Shown here: positions 44,940-54,365 of the stretch, one piece after another
Numbering within the stretch: position 1 is the stretch's first letter
Layout of the letters: every line of letters starts with the position of its first letter
Origin: Pseudomonas spelaei
GTDB lineage: Bacteria > Pseudomonadota > Gammaproteobacteria > Pseudomonadales > Pseudomonadaceae
Reading direction: 5' to 3'
Assembly: GCF_009724245.1 (NCBI RefSeq)
Contig: NZ_WNNK01000008.1
Coordinates: 124,001 to 188,000, forward strand
Length of the DNA stretch: 64,000 nucleotides
The notes under the pieces: model-generated
Databases searched by the model: none
Seen by the model: the letters and a program-made list of their open reading frames with translations, nothing else
What the model was told of the DNA's origin: nothing
Made by a program: the position numbers and the translations under genes

Positions 44940-46013
44940 TTATAAGTCAGGCTCGTCGACACCGGCGTAGATATCCGAGTCTTTATATAAATCATGCACA
45001 TGGCGCACCAGCACCATGATCACCGCCGCCACCGGCAGCGCCAGCAAGATGCCGGTGAAGCCGAACAGCTCGCCGCCCGCCAGGATTGCAAAGATCACCG
45101 CCACCGGGTGCAAGCCGATCCGGTCCCCCACCAACAACGGCGTCAGCACCATGCCCTCCAGGGCCTGGCCGACCATGAATACCGCGACAATCCCCAGCAT
45201 CGGATACAAGTCACCGCCGAACTGGAACAACCCGGCCACCAGCGCCGCGCCAATACCGATGACAAAGCCCATGTACGGCACAATTGCTGCCAGGCCGGCA
45301 ATCAGACCAATCAACAACCCAAGCTCCAGACCGATAGCCATCAATCCAGCGGCATAGATGATCCCCAGGGCCAGCATCACCAACAACTGACCACGGACGA
45401 AAGCGCCGAGCACTTCGTGACACTCCTCGGCCAGGGACACGATGCGCTCTTCGCGGTCACGGGGCAGCAGGCTGCGGATCTTCGCCATCATGATGTCCCA
45501 GTCCCGCAGCAGGTAGAACGCCACCACCGGAATCAGCACCAGGTTGGTCAACCAGCCAATCAACGCCAGGCTGGACGCCGTGGCCTGGCTGAGCACCACG
45601 CTGACGATGTCGGTAGTCTGGCCCATGTGCTCACTGATGGCAGCCTTGACCTTGTCGAACTTCCAGAAGCCATCGGCCAGGCCCAGCTTGGTCTGAGCCC
45701 ACGGCATGGCGGTGTGTTGCAACCAGTCGAGCATTTGCGGCGCGAGTTCATAGAGGCGAAACAGCTGCTTGGCCAGCATCGGCACCAACACCAGCAGCAG
45801 CGCCATGATGACCAGGATAAACAGCGCAAACACCGTCACCACGCCCCAGGTTCGCGACAGCCCCGCCTTCTCCAGGCGATCCACCACCGGATCGAACAGA
45901 TAGGCCAACAGCAACGCGACCAGGAACGGCGTCAGGATCGAATGCAGCAAGAACACAAACACGCACAGCAGGACGACCCCGCCAAGCCACACCCAACGAC
46001 GCGTATCCGTCAT
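44940..46013 (-). CDS. AI-2E/PerM-family membrane protein
   Basis: A 357-aa inner-membrane protein with about eight helices of the AI-2E (UPF0118) family, which includes TqsA, PerM and Na+/H+ antiporter-like members. Typical features are LLAYLFDPVVDRLEKAGLSRTWGV near residue 40 and a C-terminal VGQALEGMVLTPLLVGDRIGLHPVAVIFAILAGGELFGFTGILLALPVAAV. The ATG at 46013 is chosen over one four codons earlier. It precedes hda. The substrate is unknown. Confidence 0.92.
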   Translation of the reverse strand: MTDTRRWVWLGGVVLLCVFVFLLHSILTPFLVALLLAYLFDPVVDRLEKAGLSRTWGVVTVFALFILVIMALLLVLVPMLAKQLFRLYELAPQMLDWLQHTAMPWAQTKLGLADGFWKFDKVKAAISEHMGQTTDIVSVVLSQATASSLALIGWLTNLVLIPVVAFYLLRDWDIMMAKIRSLLPRDREERIVSLAEECHEVLGAFVRGQLLVMLALGIIYAAGLMAIGLELGLLIGLIAGLAAIVPYMGFVIGIGAALVAGLFQFGGDLYPMLGIVAVFMVGQALEGMVLTPLLVGDRIGLHPVAVIFAILAGGELFGFTGILLALPVAAVIMVLVRHVHDLYKDSDIYAGVDEPDL

Positions 46014-46056
46014 AACCCACTCCATTTTTCAGTTGCTGCTATATAAGGAAGAACAT

Positions 46057-47100
46057 TTACCAGCGAAAACGTAACTGCGCCTGCGGCTCAGTCGGCGTTG
46101 GCTGCACGCCCGCTACGGCAGGTTGCTGCGCAGGTACCGAGGCTTCGCCCGCCGGGACCTCCTGCAGCTTGGCCAGACTCAATTGAGTACGCAGTTGGTC
46201 GGCACTGCCATTGACCCGGTAGACGATACGACTGCCATCCACCCGCAATGGTTGCCCGCCAAAAGGCTCGAGCAAACGGCCCAAAGCGGCGTAGCGCTCC
46301 AGATTCATACCCTGCACTTCCAGCAACTGTTCGCTGCTTACCCCAGGCTTGACCGCGAAACGCGGTGCCAAGCGCTCGCTGACTGCCAGCAATACCGCAT
46401 CGGCGAGGGCTGCTGTATCAGCGGCCTGCACAGTGCCCTGCTCACTTTTGTCGCCCAGCCACAGTCGCCATTTGGCCTGCCACTGACCGCCGTCTTCACG
46501 GGCGTGCACCGCCAGCAGCGCGTCAGCACCATAACGCTCGGATGCCGCTCGTAATGGCGTCGCATCCGGGCTTTCAAGATTGGGGGCGGTGGCAACGATC
46601 TGCTCATCCAGGTCACCCAGGGGCAAGCGCAGCGGCAAACCACGATGCTGAGCTGCCCGCCGCAACGGTTGGGCGATGGCCTGGCCATCCCCCACCAGGC
46701 TGCTGCCTTCAGTGGAATCGTTCAGCCACCAACCGAGGATCGACGGCCGATTACTGCCCCACAACGCCAGTCCCGCCCCGCGCAGGGCACGATCAGTACT
46801 GACCGGGTCGAAATCCACCTGCAGGCTTTCAGGCGGTCCGGCGTCATAACCGTACCGGCTGATAATCTGTTGCGGGTCTTTGCGGATCTCCGCCAGGCCC
46901 GGGCCTTGAGCGGCCTTGGCGTCACCGGTCAAGCGGATGACCAGGGTCTCCAGGGCGCGCTGTGTCGCCTGGGCGCGCTCATCCGGAGACTGACTGCTGA
47001 CCGGTTCCAACACTTGATAAAGGCCATGGAGGGTTTCGGCATGACTCGCCAGGCTGACCAATGACAAACAGCCCACAAAGAAGAATTTACACAGACGCAT
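46057..47100 (-). CDS. DUF2066-domain secreted protein
   Basis: A 347-aa exported protein with a signal peptide (MRLCKFFFVGCLSLVSLASHA, cleavage before ETLHG). A DUF2066 body begins LYQVLEPVSSQSPDERAQATQRALETLVIRLTGD. Low-complexity Pro/Gln residues precede the C-terminal RFRW. The ATG at 47100 is preferred to an upstream frame that has no signal-like start. It sits between an AI-2E gene and purM in the gene order common to pseudomonads. Function is unknown. Confidence 0.87.
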   Translation of the reverse strand: MRLCKFFFVGCLSLVSLASHAETLHGLYQVLEPVSSQSPDERAQATQRALETLVIRLTGDAKAAQGPGLAEIRKDPQQIISRYGYDAGPPESLQVDFDPVSTDRALRGAGLALWGSNRPSILGWWLNDSTEGSSLVGDGQAIAQPLRRAAQHRGLPLRLPLGDLDEQIVATAPNLESPDATPLRAASERYGADALLAVHAREDGGQWQAKWRLWLGDKSEQGTVQAADTAALADAVLLAVSERLAPRFAVKPGVSSEQLLEVQGMNLERYAALGRLLEPFGGQPLRVDGSRIVYRVNGSADQLRTQLSLAKLQEVPAGEASVPAQQPAVAGVQPTPTEPQAQLRFRW

Positions 47101-47441
47101 GGAAGATTCCCGACACAAAAAACGGCTGGAACAGACCGAATGAAGACCGCTTGGCAAGGCTGTGACCACAGCAAGCAGCAAAACATTCACAGGGCCTTGG
47201 TAAGTTTTCGTACTGTCATAACGATAGCCGGTTAAAGGCTATACCTTAATACGGCCTCGAAGCGCGTCGATTAGCGTTTTTTTTAACACCATATGCCCCT
47301 GCCCGTCGGCCCGAGGATGGCCGCTGCCCCTCAAGCCTGATAAAATCGCGCGCCTTCGCAGACCGGCAACGTCTGGGCATTTCCCCAAGTGCCCCGCGCC
47401 ATTCGGTCGTTACCCCTGAATCCCCCCTAAAGGCCTGGATC
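47101..47441. other. Divergent region between the DUF2066 gene and purM
   Basis: A gap of 341 bases. A -10-like TAAAAT at 47341-47346 lies about 95 bases before purM, with only a weak -35 (TGGCCG). A T-rich run (47278-47284) and an AT-rich stretch with ACTGTCATAACGATAG (about 47212-47227) lie near the middle. No ORF or strong hairpin was seen. Confidence 0.5.
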
Positions 47442-48500
47442 ATGAGCAAGCAACCCTCCCTGAGCTACAAGGACGCCGGTGTAGACATCGACGCCGGTGA
47501 AGCATTGGTCGAACGCATCAAGAGCGTCGCCAAGCGCACTGCGCGCCCCGAAGTCATGGGCGGCCTGGGCGGTTTTGGCGCCCTCTGCGAAATCCCGGCC
47601 GGTTACAAGCAGCCTGTCCTGGTGTCCGGCACCGACGGCGTGGGCACCAAGCTGCGCCTGGCACTGAACCTGAACAAGCACGACAGCATCGGCATCGACC
47701 TGGTCGCCATGTGCGTCAACGACCTGGTGGTCTGCGGTGCCGAGCCATTGTTCTTCCTTGACTACTACGCCACCGGCAAGCTCAACGTCGAGACCGCCAC
47801 CCAGGTGGTGACTGGCATCGGCGCAGGCTGCGAGCTGTCCGGTTGCTCCCTGGTCGGCGGCGAAACCGCTGAAATGCCAGGCATGTACGAAGGCGAAGAC
47901 TACGACCTGGCCGGCTTCTGCGTCGGCGTCGTGGAAAAATCCGAAATCATCGACGGCTCCAAAGTCGCTGCCGGTGACGCCCTGCTGGCCCTGCCATCGT
48001 CCGGCCCGCACTCCAACGGCTACTCGCTGATCCGCAAGATCATCGAAGTGTCCGGCGCCGACATCGAAAACATCCAGCTCGATGGCAAGCCACTGACCGA
48101 CCTGCTGATGGCCCCGACCCGCATCTACGTCAAGCCGTTGCTCAAGCTGATCAAGGACACCGGCGCCGTCAAGGCCATGGCCCACATCACCGGTGGTGGC
48201 CTGCTGGACAACATCCCGCGCGTACTGCCTAAAGGCGCCCAGGCGATTGTCGACGTGGCCAGCTGGCAGCGTCCGGCGGTATTCGACTGGCTGCAAGAGA
48301 AAGGCAACGTCAATGAAACCGAAATGCACCGCGTGCTGAACTGCGGTGTAGGCATGGTGATCTGCGTGGCCCAAGAGCACGTTGAAACCGCGTTGAACGT
48401 GCTGCGTGAAGCCGGCGAGCAGCCATGGGTCATCGGCCAGATCGCTACCGCCGCGGAAGGCGCAGCGCAGGTTGAACTGAAGAACCTCAAGGCTCATTGA
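47442..48500 (+). CDS. purM: Phosphoribosylformylglycinamidine cyclo-ligase (AIR synthetase)
   Basis: PurM closes the imidazole ring in purine synthesis using ATP. The 352-aa protein has the family marks [20 protein letters not shown] at the N-terminus, [15 protein letters not shown] near residue 65, [24 protein letters not shown] near 90, and a C-terminal domain with [12 protein letters not shown]. It overlaps purN by one base (TGATG), the usual purMN pair. Confidence 0.98.
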   Translation: MSKQPSLSYKDAGVDIDAGEALVERIKSVAKRTARPEVMGGLGGFGALCEIPAGYKQPVLVSGTDGVGTKLRLALNLNKHDSIGIDLVAMCVNDLVVCGAEPLFFLDYYATGKLNVETATQVVTGIGAGCELSGCSLVGGETAEMPGMYEGEDYDLAGFCVGVVEKSEIIDGSKVAAGDALLALPSSGPHSNGYSLIRKIIEVSGADIENIQLDGKPLTDLLMAPTRIYVKPLLKLIKDTGAVKAMAHITGGGLLDNIPRVLPKGAQAIVDVASWQRPAVFDWLQEKGNVNETEMHRVLNCGVGMVICVAQEHVETALNVLREAGEQPWVIGQIATAAEGAAQVELKNLKAH

Positions 48501-49150
48501 TGTCTCAGACCTGTGATGTCGTGGTGCTGCTTTCCGGCACAGGCAGTAACTTGCAGGCCTTGATCGACAGCACGCGCACGGGCGATAGCCCGGCGCGCAT
48601 CGCGGCGGTGATTTCCAACCGCAGCGACGCCTACGGCCTGCAACGCGCCAGGGACGCGGGTATCGATACCCGCTCCCTGGATCACAAGGCTTTCGAAGGC
48701 CGCGAGGCCTTCGATGCAGCCTTGATCGAACTGATCGACGCCTTTAACCCCAAGCTCGTGGTCCTGGCCGGTTTCATGCGCATTCTCAGCGCTGGCTTCG
48801 TACGGCATTACCAAGGCCGCCTGCTGAATATCCACCCTTCCCTGCTGCCCAAATACAAAGGGTTACATACGCACCAACGCGCCCTCGAGGCCGGCGACAC
48901 GGAGCACGGCTGCAGCGTGCACTTCGTCACCGAGGAACTCGATGGCGGGCCTCTGGTCGTACAGGCAGTAGTTCCGGTAGAGTCTGCGGACTCAGCGCAG
49001 ACACTTGCGCAACGGGTTCATACCCAGGAACACAGGATTTATCCGTTGGCTGTTCGCTGGTTCGCCGAGGAGCGGTTGATTCTCGGTGAACAGGGTGCAT
49101 TATTGGACGGCCAGTTACTCGCGGCCAGCGGCCACTTGATTCGAACCTAG
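48500..49150 (+). CDS. purN: Phosphoribosylglycinamide formyltransferase
   Basis: PurN transfers a formyl group from 10-formyl-tetrahydrofolate to GAR. The 216-aa product has VVLLSGTGSNLQALIDS near residue 8. The catalytic Asn-His-Asp set lies in LLNIHPSLLPKYKGLHTHQRAL and GDTEHGCSVHFVTEELDGG (about 105-145). The ATG at 48500 is used; a TTG one codon before it is unnecessary. It is coupled to purM. Confidence 0.97.
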   Translation: MSQTCDVVVLLSGTGSNLQALIDSTRTGDSPARIAAVISNRSDAYGLQRARDAGIDTRSLDHKAFEGREAFDAALIELIDAFNPKLVVLAGFMRILSAGFVRHYQGRLLNIHPSLLPKYKGLHTHQRALEAGDTEHGCSVHFVTEELDGGPLVVQAVVPVESADSAQTLAQRVHTQEHRIYPLAVRWFAEERLILGEQGALLDGQLLAASGHLIRT

Positions 49151-49158
49151 GAGATTTT

Positions 49159-49872
49159 ATGCGTCGCGCCCTGCTCTTCGCTTTTGCGCTGTTTGCCTTG
49201 CCTGCCGTGCAAGCGGCAGACCTTCAACCGTTCTCCGCCAGCTACACCGCCGACTGGAAACAGTTGCCCATGAGTGGTTCGGCCGAACGCAGCCTGACCA
49301 AAAATGACAACGGCACCTGGACCTTGAATTTCAAGGCTTCCATGATGATCGCCAGCCTGACCGAGACCAGCATCATCCGTCTCGACAAAAATGCCCTGCA
49401 ACCACAGAGCTACACCTTCGAACGAGGTGGTCTGGGCAAGACGAAGAAGATCAACCTGGATTTCGACTGGACCGCCAACAAGGTCACCGGTTTTGAAAAC
49501 AAGGACGCGGTCAACCTCCCACTGGAAAGCGGGATGCTGGACAAGTCCACCTACCAGTTGGCTTTGCAGCGTGATGTCGCCGCTGGCAAGAAAAGCATGA
49601 GCTATCGGGTTGCCGAAGGCACCGACACCGACACCTATGATTTCCGCGTGATCGGCCCGGAAAAAGTCCAGACCAAAGCCGGCTCCATTGACGCCATCAA
49701 GGTTGAGCGTGTGCGTGACCCGACACAAACCAAACGCATTACCCAGATGTGGTTTGCCAAGGACTGGGGCGGCATCCTGGTTGCCCTGCGTCAGGTAGAA
49801 ACCGACGGCAAGGAATACAACATCATGCTGCAAGACGGTACTGTGGACGGCAAGGCTGTCAAAGGCAGCTGA
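49159..49872 (+). CDS. DUF3108-domain secreted protein
   Basis: A 237-aa protein with a signal peptide (residues 1-20, ending PAVQA before ADLQPF). A DUF3108 beta-rich body follows, starting FSASYTADWKQLPMSGSAERSL and ending RQVETDGKEYNIMLQDGTVDGK. It lies eight bases after purN and is closed by a terminator, so it is the third gene of the purMN operon. The fold resembles outer-membrane lipoprotein carriers, but no role is established. Confidence 0.88.
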   Translation: MRRALLFAFALFALPAVQAADLQPFSASYTADWKQLPMSGSAERSLTKNDNGTWTLNFKASMMIASLTETSIIRLDKNALQPQSYTFERGGLGKTKKINLDFDWTANKVTGFENKDAVNLPLESGMLDKSTYQLALQRDVAAGKKSMSYRVAEGTDTDTYDFRVIGPEKVQTKAGSIDAIKVERVRDPTQTKRITQMWFAKDWGGILVALRQVETDGKEYNIMLQDGTVDGKAVKGS

Positions 49873-49892
49873 TCCACCGCTATCGAATAGAG

Positions 49893-49919
49893 AGCCTCGC
49901 TGAATGCGGGGCTTTTTTT
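49893..49919 (+). terminator. Terminator of the purMN-DUF3108 operon
   Basis: AGCCTCGC and GCGGGGCT pair around TGAAT, and seven T residues follow. It starts about 20 bases after the stop. Confidence 0.9.
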
Positions 49920-50070
49920 CGCCTGAAGTTTTCGGCGCCCCTCCCCCTCAAATGACGCAAACATGAAACTTTTGTCATAAAACTCAACCTCCTGCGACGC
50001 AATGTCGCGGTTTTCGGGGGCTGGAGGATTGTTCCAATTCCGGTAAAGGTATGTTGCATTTTTTGCTTAT

Positions 50071-50099
50071 TTACTTAGCAAGCTAACAAACCATATAAC
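50071..50099 (+). promoter_or_regulatory. Candidate promoter of the 62-aa gene
   Basis: TTACTT (50071-50076) and TATAAC (50094-50099) are separated by 17 bases, about 50 bases before the start codon. A T-rich stretch just upstream (50059-50070) could act as an UP element. Confidence 0.5.
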
Positions 50100-50149
50100 A
50101 AAGGCCTGCGACGCCTTGCCGCAGATCAACCAGAGATTGGAGCAAGCAG

Positions 50150-50338
50150 ATGACTGTAAAAGTAACTGAACGCGACGATGCACATATGTCCCATGAAGGC
50201 GTAGCCAACGGCATCCGTATCTGGGATGTACATCAACAAGACCTGCTGGTAGGTATGTTTCACTCCGAAATCGATGCCCACAATTATAAAAACGAGCTCG
50301 AAACCCTAGAGATGAAACGCCAGGCGCAAAGCTCCTGA
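50150..50338 (+). CDS. Conserved-looking 62-aa protein of unknown function
   Basis: A small acidic soluble protein. It begins MTVKVTERDDAHMSHEGVAN and has a strand-rich middle (GIRIWDVHQQDLLVGMFHSE) and a C-terminal charged helix (NYKNELETLEMKRQAQ). GGAG eight bases upstream sets the start. It has its own promoter-like sequence and terminator, so it is monocistronic. I do not recognise a characterised family. Confidence 0.85.
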   Translation: MTVKVTERDDAHMSHEGVANGIRIWDVHQQDLLVGMFHSEIDAHNYKNELETLEMKRQAQSS

Positions 50339-50392
50339 AGCATTGAAATCCTGCTGGTACCCGGCCCACGCAGCCGCGGTACCGGCAAACAA

Positions 50393-50416
50393 AAACCCCG
50401 CCGTTGAGCGGGGTTT
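50393..50416. terminator. Bidirectional terminator
   Basis: AAACCCCGC and GCGGGGTTT pair around CGTTGA with a T-rich tail on the plus strand and A-rich on the other side. It serves the 62-aa gene and the convergent DUF2058 gene. Confidence 0.9.
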
Positions 50417-50430
50417 GTTGTTTTAAAGCC

Positions 50431-50976
50431 TTACCACATCAGATCATCAGGAATCTGGTAGGCCGCATACGGATCATCCTCATCCGGCACCTGGCTCTCG
50501 GTCAGGATGTTGAGTTGGACAATTCGCTCTGGTGCCCGCTCCTGAATCTTCAGCGCCGCCTCACGCGGAATCACTTCGTAACCGCCGCCGTGATGGACAA
50601 TCGCCAGGGAGCCGTTGCTCAGTTTATTACGCATCAACGTGTTGACCGACAGGCGCTTGACCTTCTTGTCATCGACGAAGTTGTAGTAGTCCTCGGTGGT
50701 CAGCTTCGGCAAGCGCGAGGTTTCGATCAATTGCTTGACTTGCGCTGTACGCGCCTTGGCCTCGGCCTTTTCCTGCTGCTGGCGGTTCAGTTCCTGGTCA
50801 CGCTTGACCTTCTCGGCCTGCGCCTCAATGGCCAGGCGCGCCTGGGTGTCGTCGGCCTCGGCCTGGCCTTTATGGACCAGACGCTGCTGTTTCTGTTTAT
50901 CCTTGCCGACCTGCTTGGCCTGCTTTTGGTTGACCAGACCTGCTTTGAGCAACTGGTCGCGAAGGGAAAGGCTCAT
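50431..50976 (-). CDS. DUF2058-family nucleoid-like protein (YaiL type)
   Basis: A 181-aa basic protein starting MSLSLRDQLLKAGLVNQKQAKQ. A highly charged coiled-coil segment (about residues 20-90, rich in Lys, Gln, Glu and Ala) and a globular C-terminus with YYNFVDDKKVKRLSVN follow. DUF2058 proteins such as E. coli YaiL are uncharacterised. It follows mazG by about 25 bases on the same strand, suggesting co-transcription. Confidence 0.9.
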   Translation of the reverse strand: MSLSLRDQLLKAGLVNQKQAKQVGKDKQKQQRLVHKGQAEADDTQARLAIEAQAEKVKRDQELNRQQQEKAEAKARTAQVKQLIETSRLPKLTTEDYYNFVDDKKVKRLSVNTLMRNKLSNGSLAIVHHGGGYEVIPREAALKIQERAPERIVQLNILTESQVPDEDDPYAAYQIPDDLMW

Positions 50977-51001
50977 GGGGCTTACTCACTTAGGCAGCTG
51001 C

Positions 51002-51835
51002 TCAACCGCAGCTGGACACATTCTTTTCCTGACGTTTGGCTTCGCCCCACAGGGCGTCCAACTCTTCGAGGGTGCAATCTTCTATGGGACGGTGGGTCTC
51101 GCGCAATGCCTGTTCGATAAATCGGAAACGTCGCTCGAATTTGGCATTGGCGCCGCGCAGGGCAGTTTCCGGGTCAATCTGGAGATGACGGGCCAGGTTG
51201 ACCGCTGCAAACAGCAGGTCACCGACTTCATCAGCGATGGCCACCGGGTCGTTATCGGCCATGGCTTCGAGCACTTCATCCAGCTCTTCGCGCACGTTAT
51301 CCACTACCGGCAACGCCGCTGGCCAATCGAAACCGACTTGCCCTGCGCGCTTTTGCAATTTGGCCGCGCGAGACAGCGCGGGCAAGGTTGCAGGTACATC
51401 GTCAAGCAAGGATAACTGCTCAGGCGCGTCGGAGTTTTCCGCCCGCTCCTCGGCCTTGATCTCCTCCCAACGCTGCTTGACCTGTTCTTCGCTCAACTGC
51501 GGGATATCCAGCGGCGCGTACAGATCACCCGTCGGGAACACATGGGGGTGACGACGAATCAGCTTGCGAGTGATGCTGTCGATCACCCCGGCAAACTCGA
51601 AGCGCCCTTCTTCTCGTGCCAGTTGGCTGTAATACACCACCTGGAACAGGAGGTCGCCCAGCTCACCTTGCAGGTGATCAAAATCCCCACGCTCAATGGC
51701 GTCGGCGACTTCGTAGGCCTCTTCCAGGGTATGGGGAACGATGGTGGCGTAGGTTTGCTTGATGTCCCATGGGCAACCGTATTGCGGATCCCGCAGGCGG
51801 TTCATCAGGTGCAGCAAGTCTTCAAGTGAATACAT
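51002..51835 (-). CDS. mazG: Nucleoside triphosphate pyrophosphohydrolase MazG
   Basis: MazG hydrolyses NTPs and dNTPs to monophosphates plus PPi and can lower ppGpp indirectly. The 277-aa protein has two MazG domains. The N-terminal metal site is EEAYEVADAIERGDFDHLQGELGDLL (about residues 36-61). The C-terminal site is REELDEVLEAMADNDPVAIADEVGDLLFA (about 178-206). It lies downstream of relA, a linkage also found in enterobacteria. Confidence 0.96.
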   Translation of the reverse strand: MYSLEDLLHLMNRLRDPQYGCPWDIKQTYATIVPHTLEEAYEVADAIERGDFDHLQGELGDLLFQVVYYSQLAREEGRFEFAGVIDSITRKLIRRHPHVFPTGDLYAPLDIPQLSEEQVKQRWEEIKAEERAENSDAPEQLSLLDDVPATLPALSRAAKLQKRAGQVGFDWPAALPVVDNVREELDEVLEAMADNDPVAIADEVGDLLFAAVNLARHLQIDPETALRGANAKFERRFRFIEQALRETHRPIEDCTLEELDALWGEAKRQEKNVSSCG

Positions 51836-51873
51836 CGATCAATCTCTGTCCGCTCTCTGTGGGGTTAGCTTTC

Positions 51874-51960
51874 TGTGGGAGCTGGCTTGCCTGCGATGGC
51901 ATCGACTCGGTACATCTGAAAAACCGAGGCGTCTGCATCGCAGGCAAGCCAGCTCCCACA
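51874..51960. repeat. REP pair (REPIN), family A
   Basis: Inverted copies of GGGAGCTGGCTTGCCTGCGA lie between mazG and relA, both on the minus strand. An extra partial element (AAGCCCGGCTCCCAC) follows at about 51963-51977, just before the relA stop. Confidence 0.9.
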
Positions 51961-51986
51961 CAAGCCCGGCTCCCACAAAAAATGGT

Positions 51987-54230
51987 TTATGGCGTCCGGT
52001 TGCGCCGGGTCTCTATGATGTTCGGCAACTGGGAAATACGCCCCAGCAGCCGCCCCAACGCGTCCAACCCCGGAATCTCGATGGTCAGGGACATCAACGC
52101 AGTGTTGTCCTCCTTGTTCGAGCGGGTGTTGACTGCCAGTACGTTGATCCGCTCATTAAGCAGCACTTGTGACACATCCCGCAGCAGACCAGAGCGATCG
52201 TAGGCGCGGATAACGATGTCCACCGGATAAGTGAGCACCGGCACCGGGCCCCAACTGACCTGAATGATCCGCTCCGGCTCACGCCCGCCCAGCTGCAACA
52301 CCGAGGCACAATCCTGGCGGTGAATGCTCACCCCACGGCCTTGGGTGATGTAACCGACGATGGCGTCGCCCGGCAACGGCTGGCAGCAGCCAGCCATTTG
52401 CGTCATCAGGTTGCCGACGCCCTGGATCTGGATATCGCCGCGCTTGCCCGGCTTGTAGCCAGTCGCCTTGCGTGGGATCAGTTCCAACTGCTCGCTGCCG
52501 CGCTCCGGCTCCACCAGTTGCTGGGCCAGGTTGACCAACTGCGCCAAGCGCAAATCGCCAGCACCGAGGGCCGCGAACATGTCTTCGGCAATCTTCATGT
52601 TGGCCTTTTCGGCCAGCTTGTCGAAGTCGACCTGCGGCAGCCCCAGGCGTGCCAGTTCGCGCTCGAGCAAGGTCTTGCCGGCCGCGACGTTTTGATCACG
52701 CGCCTGCAACTTGAACCAATGGACAATTTTCGCCCGCGCCCGGGACGTGGTGATGTAGCCCAGGTTCGGGTTCAGCCAGTCGCGGCTCGGCGTACCGTGC
52801 TTGCTGGTGATGATCTCGACCTGTTCACCGGTCTGCAGGCTGTAGTTGAGCGGCACGATGCGCCCGTTAATCTTGGCGCCACGGCAGTTGTGGCCGATCT
52901 CGGTGTGCACGCGGTAGGCGAAATCCAACGGCGTGGCGCCCTTGGGCAGGTCGATGGCGTGGCCGTCGGGGGTGAAGATATAGACCCGATCGGGCTCGAT
53001 ATCCACCCGCAACTGTTCGGCCAGGCCGCCGATATCGCCGAGTTCTTCGTGCCATTCCAGCACCTGGCGCAACCAGGAGATTTTCTCTTCGTACTGGTTG
53101 GAGCCGGCCTTGACGTCGGTGCCCTTGTAGCGCCAGTGAGCGCACACACCCAGCTCGGCCTCTTCGTGCATGGCGTGGGTGCGAATCTGCACTTCCAACA
53201 CCTTACCCTCAGGGCCAATCACTGCGGTGTGCAGCGAGCGATAGCCGTTTTCCTTGGGGTTGGCGATGTAGTCGTCGAACTCCTTGGGAATGTGCCGCCA
53301 CAGCGTGTGGACGATGCCCAGTGCGGTGTAGCAATCGCGCATTTCCGGCACCAGCACCCGCACGGCGCGCACGTCGTAGATCTGGCTGAAGGCCAGGCCC
53401 TTGCGCTGCATTTTGCGCCAGATGGAATAGATGTGCTTGGCCCGGCCGCTGATGTCCGCCTCGACACCCGTGGCCTGCAACTCGGAGCGCAACTGGCCCA
53501 TCACGTCGCTGATAAAACGCTCACGGTCCAGCCGCCGCTCGTGGAGCAGCGTGGCGATTTGTTTGTATTGATCGGGTTCGAGGTAGCGGAAGGACAAGTC
53601 CTCCAGTTCCCACTTGATATGACCGATGCCCAGGCGGTGGGCCAACGGCGCGTAGATATCGAAAACTTCCCGGGCAACGCGATTGCGCTTTTCGTCATCG
53701 GCGGTTTTCACCGCACGAATCGCGCAGGTACGCTCGGCCAGTTTGATCAAGGCGACGCGCACGTCATCGACCATCGCCACCAGCATCTTGCGCAGGTTTT
53801 CCACCTGGCCCTGGGTACCCATCACCATCGACTGGCGCGGGCTGAGGCTGGCACTGATGGCAGCCATGCGCGCCACGCCATCGATCAGCTTGGCGACCAC
53901 CGCGCCAAACCGCTGGCTGACGGTGGGCAGCGCAATATGCCCTTCGCGTACGCCGCGATACAGCACGGCCGCGATCAGCGAATCCTGATCGAGCTTGAGA
54001 TCGGCGAGGATCTCGGCGATTTCCAACCCGGTGCGAAAGCTTGAAGTGCCTTCGGCCCACAGGTTCTTGGCCGCATTGTCTTGCTGCTCAGACTCACGAG
54101 CGAACTCGCAGGCTGCTTTCAAGGCTTCACGGTCCAGTGCCGGGTCGACACTGACGGCATGATCCAGCCATGCCTCGAGATTGATACTGCCGTCGGTGTT
54201 GATCGGCTGGTGTGCTCTCACCTGTACCAT
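51987..54230 (-). CDS. relA: GTP pyrophosphokinase RelA
   Basis: RelA makes (p)ppGpp on ribosomes stalled with uncharged tRNA. The 747-aa protein has an inactive hydrolase-like domain (about residues 50-190) lacking the HDxxED motif: LYRGVREGHIALP replaces it. The synthetase domain (about 240-360) includes YSIWRKMQRKGLAFSQIYDVRAVRV and ENGYRSLHTAVIGPEGKVLEVQIRTHAMHEEAELG. A TGS domain (about 405-465, IFTPDGHAIDLPKGATPLDFAYRVH) and a C-terminal ACT domain (about 670-745) follow. It is followed by a REP pair and mazG. Confidence 0.97.
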   Translation of the reverse strand: MVQVRAHQPINTDGSINLEAWLDHAVSVDPALDREALKAACEFARESEQQDNAAKNLWAEGTSSFRTGLEIAEILADLKLDQDSLIAAVLYRGVREGHIALPTVSQRFGAVVAKLIDGVARMAAISASLSPRQSMVMGTQGQVENLRKMLVAMVDDVRVALIKLAERTCAIRAVKTADDEKRNRVAREVFDIYAPLAHRLGIGHIKWELEDLSFRYLEPDQYKQIATLLHERRLDRERFISDVMGQLRSELQATGVEADISGRAKHIYSIWRKMQRKGLAFSQIYDVRAVRVLVPEMRDCYTALGIVHTLWRHIPKEFDDYIANPKENGYRSLHTAVIGPEGKVLEVQIRTHAMHEEAELGVCAHWRYKGTDVKAGSNQYEEKISWLRQVLEWHEELGDIGGLAEQLRVDIEPDRVYIFTPDGHAIDLPKGATPLDFAYRVHTEIGHNCRGAKINGRIVPLNYSLQTGEQVEIITSKHGTPSRDWLNPNLGYITTSRARAKIVHWFKLQARDQNVAAGKTLLERELARLGLPQVDFDKLAEKANMKIAEDMFAALGAGDLRLAQLVNLAQQLVEPERGSEQLELIPRKATGYKPGKRGDIQIQGVGNLMTQMAGCCQPLPGDAIVGYITQGRGVSIHRQDCASVLQLGGREPERIIQVSWGPVPVLTYPVDIVIRAYDRSGLLRDVSQVLLNERINVLAVNTRSNKEDNTALMSLTIEIPGLDALGRLLGRISQLPNIIETRRNRTP

Positions 54231-54365
54231 CTTGCTTACCTTCCCTACGACACACCTTTAAGTGCATCAAAATCATCGCTGACCTGCTTTACAAAACAAG
54301 CTTGCGCACACTCCCTGGCAGGTCACAGGCCCAGAGATGCAGGCCAGTCGGATTAAACAGGCATC

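Noticed and set aside
49961..49985. PhoB box before the 62-aa gene
   Set aside because: TTTGTCATAAAACTCAAC matches only one half of the CTGTCAT direct repeat; the second half is too poor.
52320..54044. 574-codon open frame on the plus strand opposite relA
   Set aside because: A shadow of relA: the product is His/Gln/Leu-rich without motifs, and relA is complete on the other strand. GC-rich DNA often leaves long antisense frames open.
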